Shown: piece after piece, positions 33,527 through 42,166 of the stretch | Layout: the number at the start of each line of letters is the position of its first letter | Numbering within the stretch: position 1 is the first letter of the stretch | NCBI RefSeq assembly: GCF_014873145.1 | Contig: NZ_JADBEK010000001.1 | Coordinates: 8,060,001-8,124,000 of the forward strand | Direction: 5' to 3' | DNA from: Nonomuraea angiospora | GTDB lineage: Bacteria > Actinomycetota > Actinomycetes > Streptosporangiales > Streptosporangiaceae | DNA: 64,000 nt | Notes under the pieces: model-generated | What the model saw: only the letters and a program-made list of their open reading frames with translations | What the model was told of the DNA's origin: nothing | Database searches by the model: none | Position numbers and translations under genes: made by a program

Positions 33527-34845
33527 GCGCGCACGAGCCGGTACGGCTGGCGGGGCCGGCCGGCCTGGGTGCCCTTGACCGGGGGCATCGGCCAGGCCAG
33601 GCCCTCCTCCGCGAGGCTCTGCAGGACCCGGCGGGCGCTGCGCGGCGAGATCGACAGCACCTCCGCGACGATCTCGGCGTCGACCACCATCGAGTCGCCG
33701 TCGTGGAGGCCCTCCACCAGGCGTTCGAGCAGCTTGGCCGCCTTGGTGGCGACGATCGGCTCGTCCTGCCGCTTGCGCCGGCGTACCGGCAGCGACAGCA
33801 CGGTGCCGTCGCCCCCGACCAGGTACGCGGCGGTCGCCCCCGCGTTGCGGGCCTTCTCGACGGCCGCCACCGCGTTGGCGTCGGCGTCGCGAGCGGTGCT
33901 GCCCAGCCCGACCCCGACCTCGACGTCGACGCCCACGTCGGAGCGGATCCGGTCCATGAACGGCGCCATCCTGAACCCCTCGGTGGCCTGGCCGAGCGCG
34001 CCCACGGTGGCGGTGACGACGTAGCCGTTCTCGTCGCGGGGCGCCACGGTGGCGCCCATCAGGCGCGCGTCGGCGAGCAGCGACCGGTGCAGCGACAGCT
34101 TCAGCTCCTGCTGCCAGTAGTTGCCCGGCCCGGAGTAGCTGGGCTTGGCGGAGGCGGCGAGCTCGACGACCACGATGGCGATCTGCGCGTCCTCCAGCCT
34201 GCTGCCGGTGCCGAGCAGGGCGGCGGTGTTGAGCGCGAGGCGCAGCGTGTGGGAGGTCGGCAGCAGGCGCAGCACGGGCACGCCGGCGGCGCTCAGCTTG
34301 TTGGCGACGCTCCTTATCGTGGTCAGCGCCGCGGTGGTCTGGCCCTGGCGGTAGAGCTCCTCGTGGAAGGCGCCGAAGCCGCGCGCCGACTCCGGCCGGT
34401 CGTACTCGGAAAGGTGCACGCCGGCCGTGCTCACGCCGATCTCGCCGTACGCCTCGTCCACGTCGGCGGCGGGCAGCGAGTCGATGCTCACCCTGGCCGG
34501 GTCGATCCCGTGGGTGAGCACCCCGCGCAGCAGGCTGGCGTACAGGCTGGCCCCGCTCATGGGCACGAAGGTGGCGGGGACGGTCAGCTCGCCCGCCTGC
34601 CTGGCCAGGTCGTGCTGGAGGGGCCCGGTGAACAGCACCACGTCGATGCTGTCGGCGATCCTCGAGAACTTGTCGTAGGTCTCGTGCTCCTCGGCATGAG
34701 GCGCGCCGACCAGCCGCCAGTCGGCGGCGGCCGGCAGGCCGGCGCCGATCATCATGATCTGCTCGACGAGATCGTGCGGCCCCACGACGCCGATCGTCAC
34801 CCTGGGCCGCGACTCGGAACGCAGCCGGTCCATGATCTTGATCAC
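33523..34845 (-). CDS. Putative transcriptional regulator, paralogue of the gene at 23757
   Basis: A 440-residue soluble protein sharing the layout and many residues with the gene at 23757-25106: the identical TIGVVGPHDLVE near the N-terminus, VPATFVPMSGASLYASLL, a degenerate cyclase/GGDEF-like stretch (VEVGVGLGSTARDADANAVAAV), a basic linker (RRRKRQDE) and a C-terminal winged helix (VAEVLSISPRSARRVLQSL, GRPRQPYRL). I cannot name the family. The GTG at 34845 overlaps the upstream stop as GTGA, which decides the start over ATG 34833. It ends the reverse operon of sugar genes, so it probably senses a pathway sugar and controls this locus. Confidence 0.7.
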   Translation of the reverse strand: MIKIMDRLRSESRPRVTIGVVGPHDLVEQIMMIGAGLPAAADWRLVGAPHAEEHETYDKFSRIADSIDVVLFTGPLQHDLARQAGELTVPATFVPMSGASLYASLLRGVLTHGIDPARVSIDSLPAADVDEAYGEIGVSTAGVHLSEYDRPESARGFGAFHEELYRQGQTTAALTTIRSVANKLSAAGVPVLRLLPTSHTLRLALNTAALLGTGSRLEDAQIAIVVVELAASAKPSYSGPGNYWQQELKLSLHRSLLADARLMGATVAPRDENGYVVTATVGALGQATEGFRMAPFMDRIRSDVGVDVEVGVGLGSTARDADANAVAAVEKARNAGATAAYLVGGDGTVLSLPVRRRKRQDEPIVATKAAKLLERLVEGLHDGDSMVVDAEIVAEVLSISPRSARRVLQSLAEEGLAWPMPPVKGTQAGRPRQPYRLVRA

Positions 34846-35648
34846 CCCAGTCCGGATCTCCACTGCAGCAAGCGGGTCATCGTCGCACCGAGCACCGCGG
34901 CCTGGTCCCCCTCTGCGAGGCCACTGAAGATTACCCTCCCCAGCGAGATCCGAAGATCGATGAAGGGGAAGTCGGACCCGTAGACCACCCGGCCGGCCCC
35001 GAGTTCCCGCACCATCCTGGCGATGTCCGGCCCGGTGTTGAAGGACCCGCACACCTCCAGGATGACCCCTGGACGCCGCTGCGCCACCTCGATGGCCCGC
35101 TCGATGCCCAGCGGGGTCGCGCCCGCGTGCCCCGCGATGATCACCACGTCGGGGTGCTCCGACGCGACCGCGTCCACGGCGGCCAGGTCGTTGTAGGGGG
35201 AGCCGTCGTAGGTGTGGGTGAGCACCGGGCAGCCGGTGCGCTGCGCGAACTCCCACACGCCGGCGTAGCGCCTGCCGGTGAGCGGGTAGTCGTGCAGGTC
35301 GGGGTGGAGCTTGATGCCGCCGAAGAGCGGGTCCGCGCCCCACTTGGCCAGCTCGCCGCCGGGGTCCTGCCAGGGATTGATCGTCAGGTATCCGGTGAAG
35401 CGGTCCGGAGCGCGCTCCACCGCCTCGGCGGTCGCGGCGTTCCCCGCCGCCGCGTCGAGCTGGATCGCCAGGTGGCTGGAGATGACGGCGTGCGCCACGC
35501 CGCACCGGTCCATCACCCGGACCATCGCGCCGGGGGAGGCCTCGGGGATGAAGAACAGGCTGTAGGGGCCGGCGTGCGCGTGCGCGTCGACGATCCGGAC
35601 GCTGGTCTGCGGGCGGCGCTGCCACAGCGCCGAGGTGATCGCGTTCAC
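34842..35648 (-). CDS. Amidohydrolase-family (amidohydrolase_2) hydrolase with intact metal site
   Basis: A 268-residue TIM-barrel metal hydrolase. The N-terminal RIVDAHAHAGPYS carries the HxH pair, KLHPDLHDYP and LTHTYDG supply further His residues, IIAGHAGATPLG follows, and the C-terminal VVYGSDFPF gives the final Asp ligand. Relatives are lactonases, decarboxylases and amidases. In this locus lactone hydrolysis of an oxidised sugar is a plausible role, but unproven. The GTG start overlaps the previous stop (GTGA) and its own stop overlaps the regulator start, so expression is coupled. Confidence 0.82.
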   Translation of the reverse strand: MNAITSALWQRRPQTSVRIVDAHAHAGPYSLFFIPEASPGAMVRVMDRCGVAHAVISSHLAIQLDAAAGNAATAEAVERAPDRFTGYLTINPWQDPGGELAKWGADPLFGGIKLHPDLHDYPLTGRRYAGVWEFAQRTGCPVLTHTYDGSPYNDLAAVDAVASEHPDVVIIAGHAGATPLGIERAIEVAQRRPGVILEVCGSFNTGPDIARMVRELGAGRVVYGSDFPFIDLRISLGRVIFSGLAEGDQAAVLGATMTRLLQWRSGLG

Positions 35649-36382
35649 GCCGCCCCCACGGGCAGCAGCTCCAGCAGGGTGCCGGCGCCGATGGCGGCCA
35701 CGGCCGCGTCGTCGAGCTCCGCCCACAGCAGCCGGGTGACGGCCTCGGCGGGGTCCCTGAGCGGCGCCCCCGTGCCGAAGACGAGACGGCGCTCGCCGTA
35801 CCGCTCGACGAGCCATTCGAGCCCGCAGTGCGAGGACAGGTTGGCCAGCCCCAGGTAGACGTTGCCGGTGCGGGAGAGCACCCCGGCCGCCTGCCTGAGC
35901 TGGCGGTAGCCGATCGCGCCGACCACGACCCGCAGCTTCGGGTGCGCGCCGGCGACGGACTCCACGGCGGCCCAACCGGTCTGGGCGGCGTCCACGAGCA
36001 GCGGCAGCCCGGCCTCGGCGACGGCGGCGAGCATGGCCGCGCAGTCGCGGCCGGCCAGGTCGTAGCCGTGGTCGGCGGGGTAGGCGCGGACGGCGCACAC
36101 GCCGCCCTCCAGCGCCCCGGTCACGAACTCGTCCGGCGTGCCGGTCTCGCCGCAGGTGCCGGGCAGCAGCACCCAGCAGGGGCGCAGCCTGGAATGGCCG
36201 GCGACCAGGCCGAGCAGCTCCCTGTTGCCGGTCGCGGGGTCGTGCAGCCACGACAGGGTGTGGCTGACCACGGCCTCCGCGATGCCGAAGCGGTCCATCC
36301 TGGCCAGCGCCTCCGTGATCGAGCCCGTGCCCACGTCCCTGCGGGGGTAGCGGCCGAGCATCGCGTCAGCGTCGATCAGCAT
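35645..36382 (-). CDS. Degenerate amidohydrolase-family protein lacking the metal ligands
   Basis: A 245-residue paralogue of the next gene. The fold order is recognisable (MDRFGIAEAVVSHTLSWLHD, RELLGLVAGHSRLRPC, VFGTGAP), but the N-terminal HxH is LIDADAMLG, the GHAG strand is VVVGAIGYR, and the terminal GSDFP is GTGAPLRDP. All the expected metal ligands are therefore gone. It may be a non-catalytic subunit pairing with the intact paralogue, or a diverged enzyme. The ATG lies 17 bp inside the end of the heparinase gene, so the operon is compact and the gene is evidently maintained. Confidence 0.72.
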   Translation of the reverse strand: MLIDADAMLGRYPRRDVGTGSITEALARMDRFGIAEAVVSHTLSWLHDPATGNRELLGLVAGHSRLRPCWVLLPGTCGETGTPDEFVTGALEGGVCAVRAYPADHGYDLAGRDCAAMLAAVAEAGLPLLVDAAQTGWAAVESVAGAHPKLRVVVGAIGYRQLRQAAGVLSRTGNVYLGLANLSSHCGLEWLVERYGERRLVFGTGAPLRDPAEAVTRLLWAELDDAAVAAIGAGTLLELLPVGAA

Positions 36383-37958
36383 GAACCGTCCAATCCTTGG
36401 GGACATTTGGGGGTGCGTCGCGGTAGGGGAAGATGCCGACGGTGAACCTGCCGTCGGCGCGGCGCAGGCCGAGCGAGTGGATCTCGCCGTACTCGGCGGT
36501 CCTGGTGGCGGGGTCGGGGATCCTGGCCGGGCCCGTCCTGAACAGCACCTCGTCGGGCGGTTCCAGCGGCACCACCAGGATTCCCGGGCCACGGGTGCCC
36601 GCGAACCCGCCGTCGCGCCCGACCCACGGCGACAGGCCGTGGATCTGCCAGATCGCCTCCGCGTCGATCCGGTCGGTGACGACCCAGTACGGGTCGTCGC
36701 CCTTGACGAAGACGATCTTCCGGTCGTGCCGGGCGCTGTAGCCGTGGTGGTGTCCCGCGAAGACGTCGGCCAGCGCGGACACCGAGAACAGGTCACAGGC
36801 GGCGCGGCGGTCCTCGGTGTAGCCCTCGCCCGGGACGAGCAGCGTGTTGTGCGCCCTGGTCGCCTGGTACCAGTCGTAGTAGCCGGGGTCGTCGTAGGAC
36901 GGCGGGCCGCCCCCTTCCCAGGCCAGCGGCACGCCCCAGCCCGTCAGCACGAAGTCGAGCGCCGCGTGGTGGCTGTGCGGTTCGAGCTCGTGCCCGACGT
37001 AGGGGCCGTAGTTGACGACGGTGTGGAAGTCGCCGTGGCGGAAGGTGGCGTAGCCGCTGGCCTCCAGGTTGTGCGAGCCCTCGGCCGGTCCGACGCCCTC
37101 CGGCCAGATCAGGCCGCTGTCCTGCAGATGGGGCACCCAGCCGCCGGAGGTCATCAGGACGCTCAGCCAGCGGTACATGGCCTGGCGGCGCGGGTGCCGC
37201 GCGAGCGCGGGCTCGACGGCCACGGCCCGTTCGAGGTTGTCCAGGCACATGAGGTGGTAGCTGGGCGAGCGCTCGTGGTGGCCGCCGTCGGCGCGCACGT
37301 CCTGTTCGAGGTGCTCCAGGATGCGGGCCATGGCGACCTCGGCCCACTGTCCGGCCTCGGGGAGGTCCGCGAACACCCTGGCCGTGTGCAGCAGCTCGCA
37401 CGCGTTGACGAACTGCCAGTTGCCGTGGCGGAACTCGTCGTGCTCCTCGGCCGACCACCTGGCGCCGCCGACGACGGTCTTCATCATCCGCAGCCAGCAC
37501 CCGTCGCTCAGCGCGGGCTCCTCCGCGAAGGCGGCCAGCGCCTCGGTGACGTACATGGCGCGGGCGCGGACGCCGAGCGAGTACCAGACCACGTCGAGCC
37601 CCGGCCAGTCGCCCTCGACCCGGTCGCGGTCGTCGTACCACTGGCTGAACAGGCGGTCCCACCCGGCGGCGTAGCGGGGGTCCCCCGTCCCGGCGTAGGC
37701 CGTGATCAGCGGGGACATCCAGCGCAGGTAGTGGAAGCCGTACAGCAGCGAGCGGCCATGGCCCTTGTCCAGGAAGTCGACCTCGATCCCGAGCAGGGCG
37801 TCCGCGCCCTCCGGGCCGAGGGCCGCAGGGACCGGCCGCCGCCGGCGCCAGGCCCTGGCCTCCGCGACGCTGCCCGCCCCGAGCGTTTCCAGCAGCGCCT
37901 CATCGGCGATGTGCCGCATGCGCGTGGGATGCACGTGCGGCGGCTTCTCTACGAACAT
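36366..37958 (-). CDS. Heparinase II/III-family polysaccharide lyase-like protein
   Basis: A 530-residue protein with an N-terminal alpha/alpha toroid (about 40-310; GNWQFVNACELLHTARV, ERSPSYHLMCLDNLER) and a C-terminal beta-sandwich. The junction has the heparinase II/III signature: ASGYATFRHGDFHTVVNYG (catalytic-type Tyr and nearby His) and HSHHAALDFVL, followed by NTLLVPGEGYTEDRR. Such enzymes cleave uronic-acid-containing glycans (heparin, alginate oligomers) by beta-elimination. No signal peptide, so it probably degrades imported oligosaccharides. The ATG overlaps the previous gene by 10 bp. Confidence 0.82.
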   Translation of the reverse strand: MFVEKPPHVHPTRMRHIADEALLETLGAGSVAEARAWRRRRPVPAALGPEGADALLGIEVDFLDKGHGRSLLYGFHYLRWMSPLITAYAGTGDPRYAAGWDRLFSQWYDDRDRVEGDWPGLDVVWYSLGVRARAMYVTEALAAFAEEPALSDGCWLRMMKTVVGGARWSAEEHDEFRHGNWQFVNACELLHTARVFADLPEAGQWAEVAMARILEHLEQDVRADGGHHERSPSYHLMCLDNLERAVAVEPALARHPRRQAMYRWLSVLMTSGGWVPHLQDSGLIWPEGVGPAEGSHNLEASGYATFRHGDFHTVVNYGPYVGHELEPHSHHAALDFVLTGWGVPLAWEGGGPPSYDDPGYYDWYQATRAHNTLLVPGEGYTEDRRAACDLFSVSALADVFAGHHHGYSARHDRKIVFVKGDDPYWVVTDRIDAEAIWQIHGLSPWVGRDGGFAGTRGPGILVVPLEPPDEVLFRTGPARIPDPATRTAEYGEIHSLGLRRADGRFTVGIFPYRDAPPNVPKDWTVHADRR

Positions 37959-38950
37959 GTCACCGGCCGTCCCGTACGGGCGGACTCGTGCGCGGCGGCG
38001 AGCACGGCGGTCACGTGCCGCGAGCTCTCCACGCTGACCAGCGGCTCGGCCCCGGTACGGGCGCAGTCGACGAAGTGGTGGATCGCGTCGCGGTAGGCGC
38101 CCGCCGGGATGCCGTGCACGACCCGCTGGAGCATGTTGCGCGGGTAGGAGTAGGACTTCTCGGTGGCGAGCTGGATGTTCTCCTTCTGCCGGTCGAGCTG
38201 GATGACGCCCGACTCGCCGGCCACGGTGACGTAGCTGTCGACCATGGTCGGGAAGGTGTTCGGGTAGATCCAGGCCGACTCGAAGGTGGCCACGGCGCCC
38301 CGGCTGAAGCGGGCCTGGATCTGCATCGCGTCGGGGGTGTCGATGCCCATCCCGCGCAGCTTGCCGTGGCGGGCGGTGGCGAACACCTCCACCACGTGGT
38401 CGTCGTAGAGCCAGGTCACCAGGTCGATGTCGTGGCTCGACAGGAACCAGGCGCAGGTCGTCCGGTCGGCCCAGCCGATCATCTCGGTGGGCACGTGGAT
38501 CGTGTCGTCCTTGCGGGCGTAGCCCACGACCGGCTCGCCGATCAGCTCCATCTGCTGCTTGGCCTGCGCGTACGCGGGCACCCAGCGGTGGTTGAACAGG
38601 CACATCGCGGTGACGCCCGCCTGCCGGATCGCGGCCACGGACCGGTCGGCGTCCTCGACCGTGGTCGTGAACGGCTTCTCGACCAGGATGTGCAGCCCGG
38701 CCTCCGCGGCCGCCACCATCACGTCCGCGTGCAGGTGGTCGGGGGTGGTGATCGACACGGCGTCGACCGTGCCGGAGTCGATCAGTTCGCGGTAGCCGGG
38801 ATGGACGGCCGCCTGCGGGGCGGCGTCGAGAGGACGGCGCGCGACGGCGGTGACCTCGGCGTCCGGGTGGGCGGACAGGACCTCGGCGTGGCCGCGACCC
38901 ATGATCCCGGCGCCGATGATCCCGACTCTGAGCTTAGGCAAGTGCGTCAT
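37949..38950 (-). CDS. Gfo/Idh/MocA-family oxidoreductase
   Basis: A 333-residue NAD(P)-dependent sugar oxidoreductase. The Rossmann motif is VGIIGAGIMGRGHAEVL, followed by STPDHLHADV-type residues (SITTPDHLHADV) and the EKP motif VEKPFTTT. The C-terminal alpha/beta domain includes SSHDIDLVTWLYDD. Substrates in the family are inositols, hexoses and amino sugars. The stop and start overlap neighbours on both sides, so it belongs to the reverse operon headed by the solute-binding protein. Confidence 0.88.
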   Translation of the reverse strand: MTHLPKLRVGIIGAGIMGRGHAEVLSAHPDAEVTAVARRPLDAAPQAAVHPGYRELIDSGTVDAVSITTPDHLHADVMVAAAEAGLHILVEKPFTTTVEDADRSVAAIRQAGVTAMCLFNHRWVPAYAQAKQQMELIGEPVVGYARKDDTIHVPTEMIGWADRTTCAWFLSSHDIDLVTWLYDDHVVEVFATARHGKLRGMGIDTPDAMQIQARFSRGAVATFESAWIYPNTFPTMVDSYVTVAGESGVIQLDRQKENIQLATEKSYSYPRNMLQRVVHGIPAGAYRDAIHHFVDCARTGAEPLVSVESSRHVTAVLAAAHESARTGRPVTCS

Positions 38951-40229
38951 TCCATTGCTTCTCTGCGGCGTCGAGCGCCTCCTTGGCGCTCTTGGATCCC
39001 TGGAGGAAGGCCCTGATCTCCTCCGACAGCGCCTCGCCGAGCTCGGCGTCCTTGGCCGTGCCCAGCGGGACGTACTCCAGCTTCGGCAGGCCCTTGACGA
39101 TCAGGCGGCGGGCGACGTCCGTCGGGGAGTCGCCGGTGATGTCGGCGAAGAAGGCGTCCTTGGTGGAGGAGATCGTCGAGGGGTAGATCGGCACGAGCTT
39201 GCAGAACGCGAGCTGGTTGGCGCCGTTGGTGAAGAACTTGACGAACTCCGCCGCCGCCCGCTGGTGCCTGGACGCCTTGGGGATGGCCACGGTCTGCTGG
39301 GCGAGCAGCAGGTATCCGCCGGTCCTGGTCTGGACGGGCTCGGTGACGAGCAGGTCCTTGTAGACGTCGGGGGCGTTCTTCTCGACGTTGACCAGCGTCG
39401 CCGCCGACGCGCTCGCCGCCATCGCGATCTGGCCGTTCTCCAGGGTCTGCGGGTAGTTCCGGACGTCCTTGGAGATCGATCCCGGCGCGATGCCGTGCTT
39501 GTCGTAGCTCGCCTTGAACGTGTCCAGCAGCTTGGCGACCTCGGGCGTGTTGAACGTCGCCGTCTTCTTGTCGGCGCTCAGCAGCTCGACGCCGTAGTAG
39601 CGCAGCACCGAGGCGGCGTTGACGCCGGGGACGTCGTTGCTGCCGTAGACCTTGGTCTCGGCGTAGACCTTGTCGGCCAGGGCGAGGGCCTCGGCGTAGG
39701 TCTTGGGCGGGGCCTTCTCGTCGAAGCCCGCCTTGCTGACGACGGACTTGCGGTAGATGCCGACGGGCGCGCCGCCGTTGTACCACGGCACGGCGTACAG
39801 CTTGCCCGCCACGCGCAGCGAGTCGATCAGGTTCGGCTGGAAGTCGGCGAGGTCGGCGGGCTTGAGCAGCTCGTCGAGCGGGGCCAGCGACGGGGTGAAC
39901 CGGCCGAGGTCGGAGGAGGCGATGTTGACCGCGTCGGGGACGTCGCCGCTGGCGACCGCGGCGAGCAGCTTGGTCGCGATGTCCTGCCCGGGCACGTCGA
40001 CCCACTTGACGGTGACCTTGGGGTGCTCCTTCTGGTACTGGGCGATCAGCCCGTCGATGTAGGCGCCGAAGTTCTTCTTCAGGTTGATCGTCCAGAACTC
40101 GACCTCCCCCTCGAACGGCTGGTCGTCCGCCTGTCCCCCCGACGTGCTGCCCGACGTTCCGGCCACGCAGCCGGACGACATGAGAGCCAGCGCGAGCGCG
40201 CCTGCCCCCAACGCTCTTCTCCTCGACAT
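38934..40229 (-). CDS. ABC transporter sugar-binding lipoprotein
   Basis: A 431-residue extracellular solute-binding protein of family 1. The signal peptide ends in the lipobox LMSSGC (Cys21), so it is a lipoprotein. EVEFWTINLKKNF, TVKWVDVPGQDIATKLL, and the NGGAPVGIYRKSVV segment are typical of oligosaccharide-binding proteins. AGGAGG lies 7 nt before the ATG. It heads the reverse operon, divergent from the two permeases, with which it forms an importer. Confidence 0.9.
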   Translation of the reverse strand: MSRRRALGAGALALALMSSGCVAGTSGSTSGGQADDQPFEGEVEFWTINLKKNFGAYIDGLIAQYQKEHPKVTVKWVDVPGQDIATKLLAAVASGDVPDAVNIASSDLGRFTPSLAPLDELLKPADLADFQPNLIDSLRVAGKLYAVPWYNGGAPVGIYRKSVVSKAGFDEKAPPKTYAEALALADKVYAETKVYGSNDVPGVNAASVLRYYGVELLSADKKTATFNTPEVAKLLDTFKASYDKHGIAPGSISKDVRNYPQTLENGQIAMAASASAATLVNVEKNAPDVYKDLLVTEPVQTRTGGYLLLAQQTVAIPKASRHQRAAAEFVKFFTNGANQLAFCKLVPIYPSTISSTKDAFFADITGDSPTDVARRLIVKGLPKLEYVPLGTAKDAELGEALSEEIRAFLQGSKSAKEALDAAEKQWNDALA

Positions 40230-40243
40230 CGGGGGACCTCCTG

Positions 40244-40270
40244 AGAATTATGGCCGTCCTTAATAATTCT
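40244..40270. promoter_or_regulatory. Inverted repeat near the solute-binding-protein promoter
   Basis: AGAATTAT (40244-40251) and ATAATTCT (40263-40270) form perfect 8-bp arms separated by 11 nt, just upstream of the solute-binding-protein ribosome site. This AT-rich palindrome in a GC-rich genome suits an operator. Confidence 0.5.
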
Positions 40271-40299
40271 TTCGGCACAATGACATTCAGGCGGCCGGG

Positions 40300-40335
40300 C
40301 CGTCAAGGGCCCCTGCTCAGATCCGCTCTTGACGG
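40300..40335. promoter_or_regulatory. Mirrored CCGTCAAG/CTTGACGG arms at the divergent promoters
   Basis: CCGTCAAG (40300-40307) and CTTGACGG (40328-40335) are perfect 8-bp inverted arms 20 nt apart, each containing a TTGACG -35 hexamer for one direction. Confidence 0.45.
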
Positions 40336-40356
40336 TCGAGATCGGCCATCTATAGT
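40329..40356 (+). promoter_or_regulatory. Predicted promoter of the permease operon
   Basis: TTGACG and TATAGT are separated by 16 nt. It is the best sigma-70-type promoter seen in the window and points to the permease genes about 70 nt downstream. Confidence 0.6.
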
Positions 40357-40429
40357 CTGCGTCCAAATTCTGGCCAACTCTTATCAAGGCTTTGGGCGTC
40401 ACTATTAAACATTGAAGGATGTGAGGCCG

Positions 40430-41317
40430 GTGGCCGCCAGCCGGATCCCAGGGCAGCGCTGGTACACGCCGTACCTCTTCCCCTTACCGGCCCTCGTGCT
40501 GTTCGGGGTGTTCTTCGCCTGGCCGGCCGTCACCGCGGTCCAGCTCTCCTTCACCGACTACGACGGCGTCAGCCCGCCCGTCTTCACCGGACTGGACAAC
40601 TTCGTCGAGATCCTCGGGGACGCCAGGTTCTGGACCGCCCTGCGCAACTCGCTGGTGTTCCTCGTGGGCCTGTTCCCGCTGCTCGTCGTGCTCCCGCTGC
40701 CGCTGGCCGTGCTGGTGAACCAGAAGCTGCCCGGCATCAGGACGTTCCGGATGCTCTACTACCTGCCGGTCGTGACCTCGATGGTCGCGGTCGCGGTGGC
40801 CTGGAACTACGTCTTCCACCAGCAGGGCGTGGTCAACTGGCTGCTCACCGGCCTGGGCATCCTGGACGAGCCCATCCAGTACCTCCTCGACCCCGTCTGG
40901 GCGCTGCCCGCGCTGATCCTGGTCGAGGGCTGGAAGAACATGGGCGTCTACATGATGGTCTACCTCGCCGGCCTCCAGACGATCCCGTCGGAGCTCTACG
41001 AGGCCGCCAGGATAGACGGCGCCAACGGCTGGCACCGGATGCGGCGCATCACCGTCCCGCTGATGGTCCCCTACATCGCGGTCACCGTCACCATGGCCAT
41101 GCTCGACGCGATGCAGGCGTTCACGACCGTCTTCGTGATGACCAAGGGTGGCCCGCAGGACGCCACCCTGATGCTCGGCTACTACATCTGGGCCGAGGCG
41201 TTCGAGAAGTACGACATGGGCTACGCCAGCGCCGTCGGCCTCGTCCTGTGGGTCCTGCTGATCGTGATGGCCCTGCTCAACTACCGGCTCACCAGCGGAA
41301 GGAGGGAGACCCGTTGA
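40430..41317 (+). CDS. ABC sugar transporter permease, MalF/UgpA type
   Basis: A 295-residue membrane protein with six predicted helices. The ABC permease EAA loop is visible as EAARIDGANGWHRMRRITVPLM, where the ATPase would dock. Start choice is uncertain: GTG 40430 has AAGGA ten bases upstream and gives a usual basic N-terminus; GTG 40421 and TTG 40412 are also in frame. The stop overlaps the next start (TTGA). No ATPase gene occurs in the locus, so a shared MsiK-type ATPase is presumed. Confidence 0.88.
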   Translation: MAASRIPGQRWYTPYLFPLPALVLFGVFFAWPAVTAVQLSFTDYDGVSPPVFTGLDNFVEILGDARFWTALRNSLVFLVGLFPLLVVLPLPLAVLVNQKLPGIRTFRMLYYLPVVTSMVAVAVAWNYVFHQQGVVNWLLTGLGILDEPIQYLLDPVWALPALILVEGWKNMGVYMMVYLAGLQTIPSELYEAARIDGANGWHRMRRITVPLMVPYIAVTVTMAMLDAMQAFTTVFVMTKGGPQDATLMLGYYIWAEAFEKYDMGYASAVGLVLWVLLIVMALLNYRLTSGRRETR

Positions 41318-42135
41318 ACCGGTGGATCCGCCGCGCGGGGATGTACGTGCTGCTCACCGCGATCGCCCTGGCGTTCGTCGGCCCCTTTCTCATCCTGCTG
41401 TCGGCGGCGTTGAAGCCGGCCGGCCAGGCCGTCTTCTCCTTCCCGCCGGACATCATCCCCCGGCCCCCGGTGCTCACCTGGGCCAAGGAGGCGTGGACGG
41501 CCATCCCGTTCCCGCGCTACCTGCTCAACTCCGCGTTCCTCGTGGCCGTGATGGTGCCGCTCTACATCCTGGTGTCGGCGCTGTGCGCGTACCCGCTGGC
41601 GCAGCTGGTCTTCCGCGGGCGGAGCCTGATCTTCTTCGCGATCCTCGCCACCATGTTCCTGCCCGGCGAGGTGATGCTGCTGCCGAGGTTCCTGGTGGTC
41701 TCCCAGATCGGGATGGCCGACAGCTACCTGGGCGTGATCCTGCCCGGCCTGCTGTCGGCGTTCGGGATCTTCCTGCTCCGGCAGACCTTCGCCGGGGTGC
41801 CGCGCGAGATCGTGGACGCCGCCAGGACCGACGGCTGCCACGAGCTGCGCATCTTCTGGCACGTCATGCTGCCGGCCGCCCGCCCCACCCTGGCGATCCT
41901 CGGCGTCTTCGGCTTCATCTCGGTCTGGAACAGCTTCATCTGGCCGATGGTCGTGCTGAAGGACTCCTCCCTCTATCCCATCTCGCTGGGGATCGCCTAC
42001 CTGGCCGGGATCACCGGCACCGACATCCGCAGCCTGGCGGCGGGCACGATCATCTCGATCCTGCCCGTGGTCGTCTTCTTCATGATCATGCAACGACACG
42101 TCCTCGAAGGCATGCGCGGCGCGGTCAAGAGCTGA
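41314..42135 (+). CDS. ABC sugar transporter permease, MalG/UgpE type
   Basis: A 273-residue membrane protein with six helices and the EAA-loop sequence DAARTDGCHELRIFWHVMLPAARP. The TTG start overlaps the previous stop and is preceded by AAGGAGGGAG, so coupling is likely. Together with the upstream permease and the solute-binding lipoprotein it makes the membrane part of a carbohydrate importer. Confidence 0.88.
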   Translation: MNRWIRRAGMYVLLTAIALAFVGPFLILLSAALKPAGQAVFSFPPDIIPRPPVLTWAKEAWTAIPFPRYLLNSAFLVAVMVPLYILVSALCAYPLAQLVFRGRSLIFFAILATMFLPGEVMLLPRFLVVSQIGMADSYLGVILPGLLSAFGIFLLRQTFAGVPREIVDAARTDGCHELRIFWHVMLPAARPTLAILGVFGFISVWNSFIWPMVVLKDSSLYPISLGIAYLAGITGTDIRSLAAGTIISILPVVVFFMIMQRHVLEGMRGAVKS

Positions 42136-42166
42136 CGCCGCCCGCTCGCTCGTCGAAAGGTTCACC

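Noticed and set aside
36381..38096. Long plus-strand frame opposite the heparinase-like gene
   Set aside because: Translation is rich in Val/Gly/Arg/His repeats with no domain. The minus-strand gene has the family signature and overlaps its operon neighbours properly.
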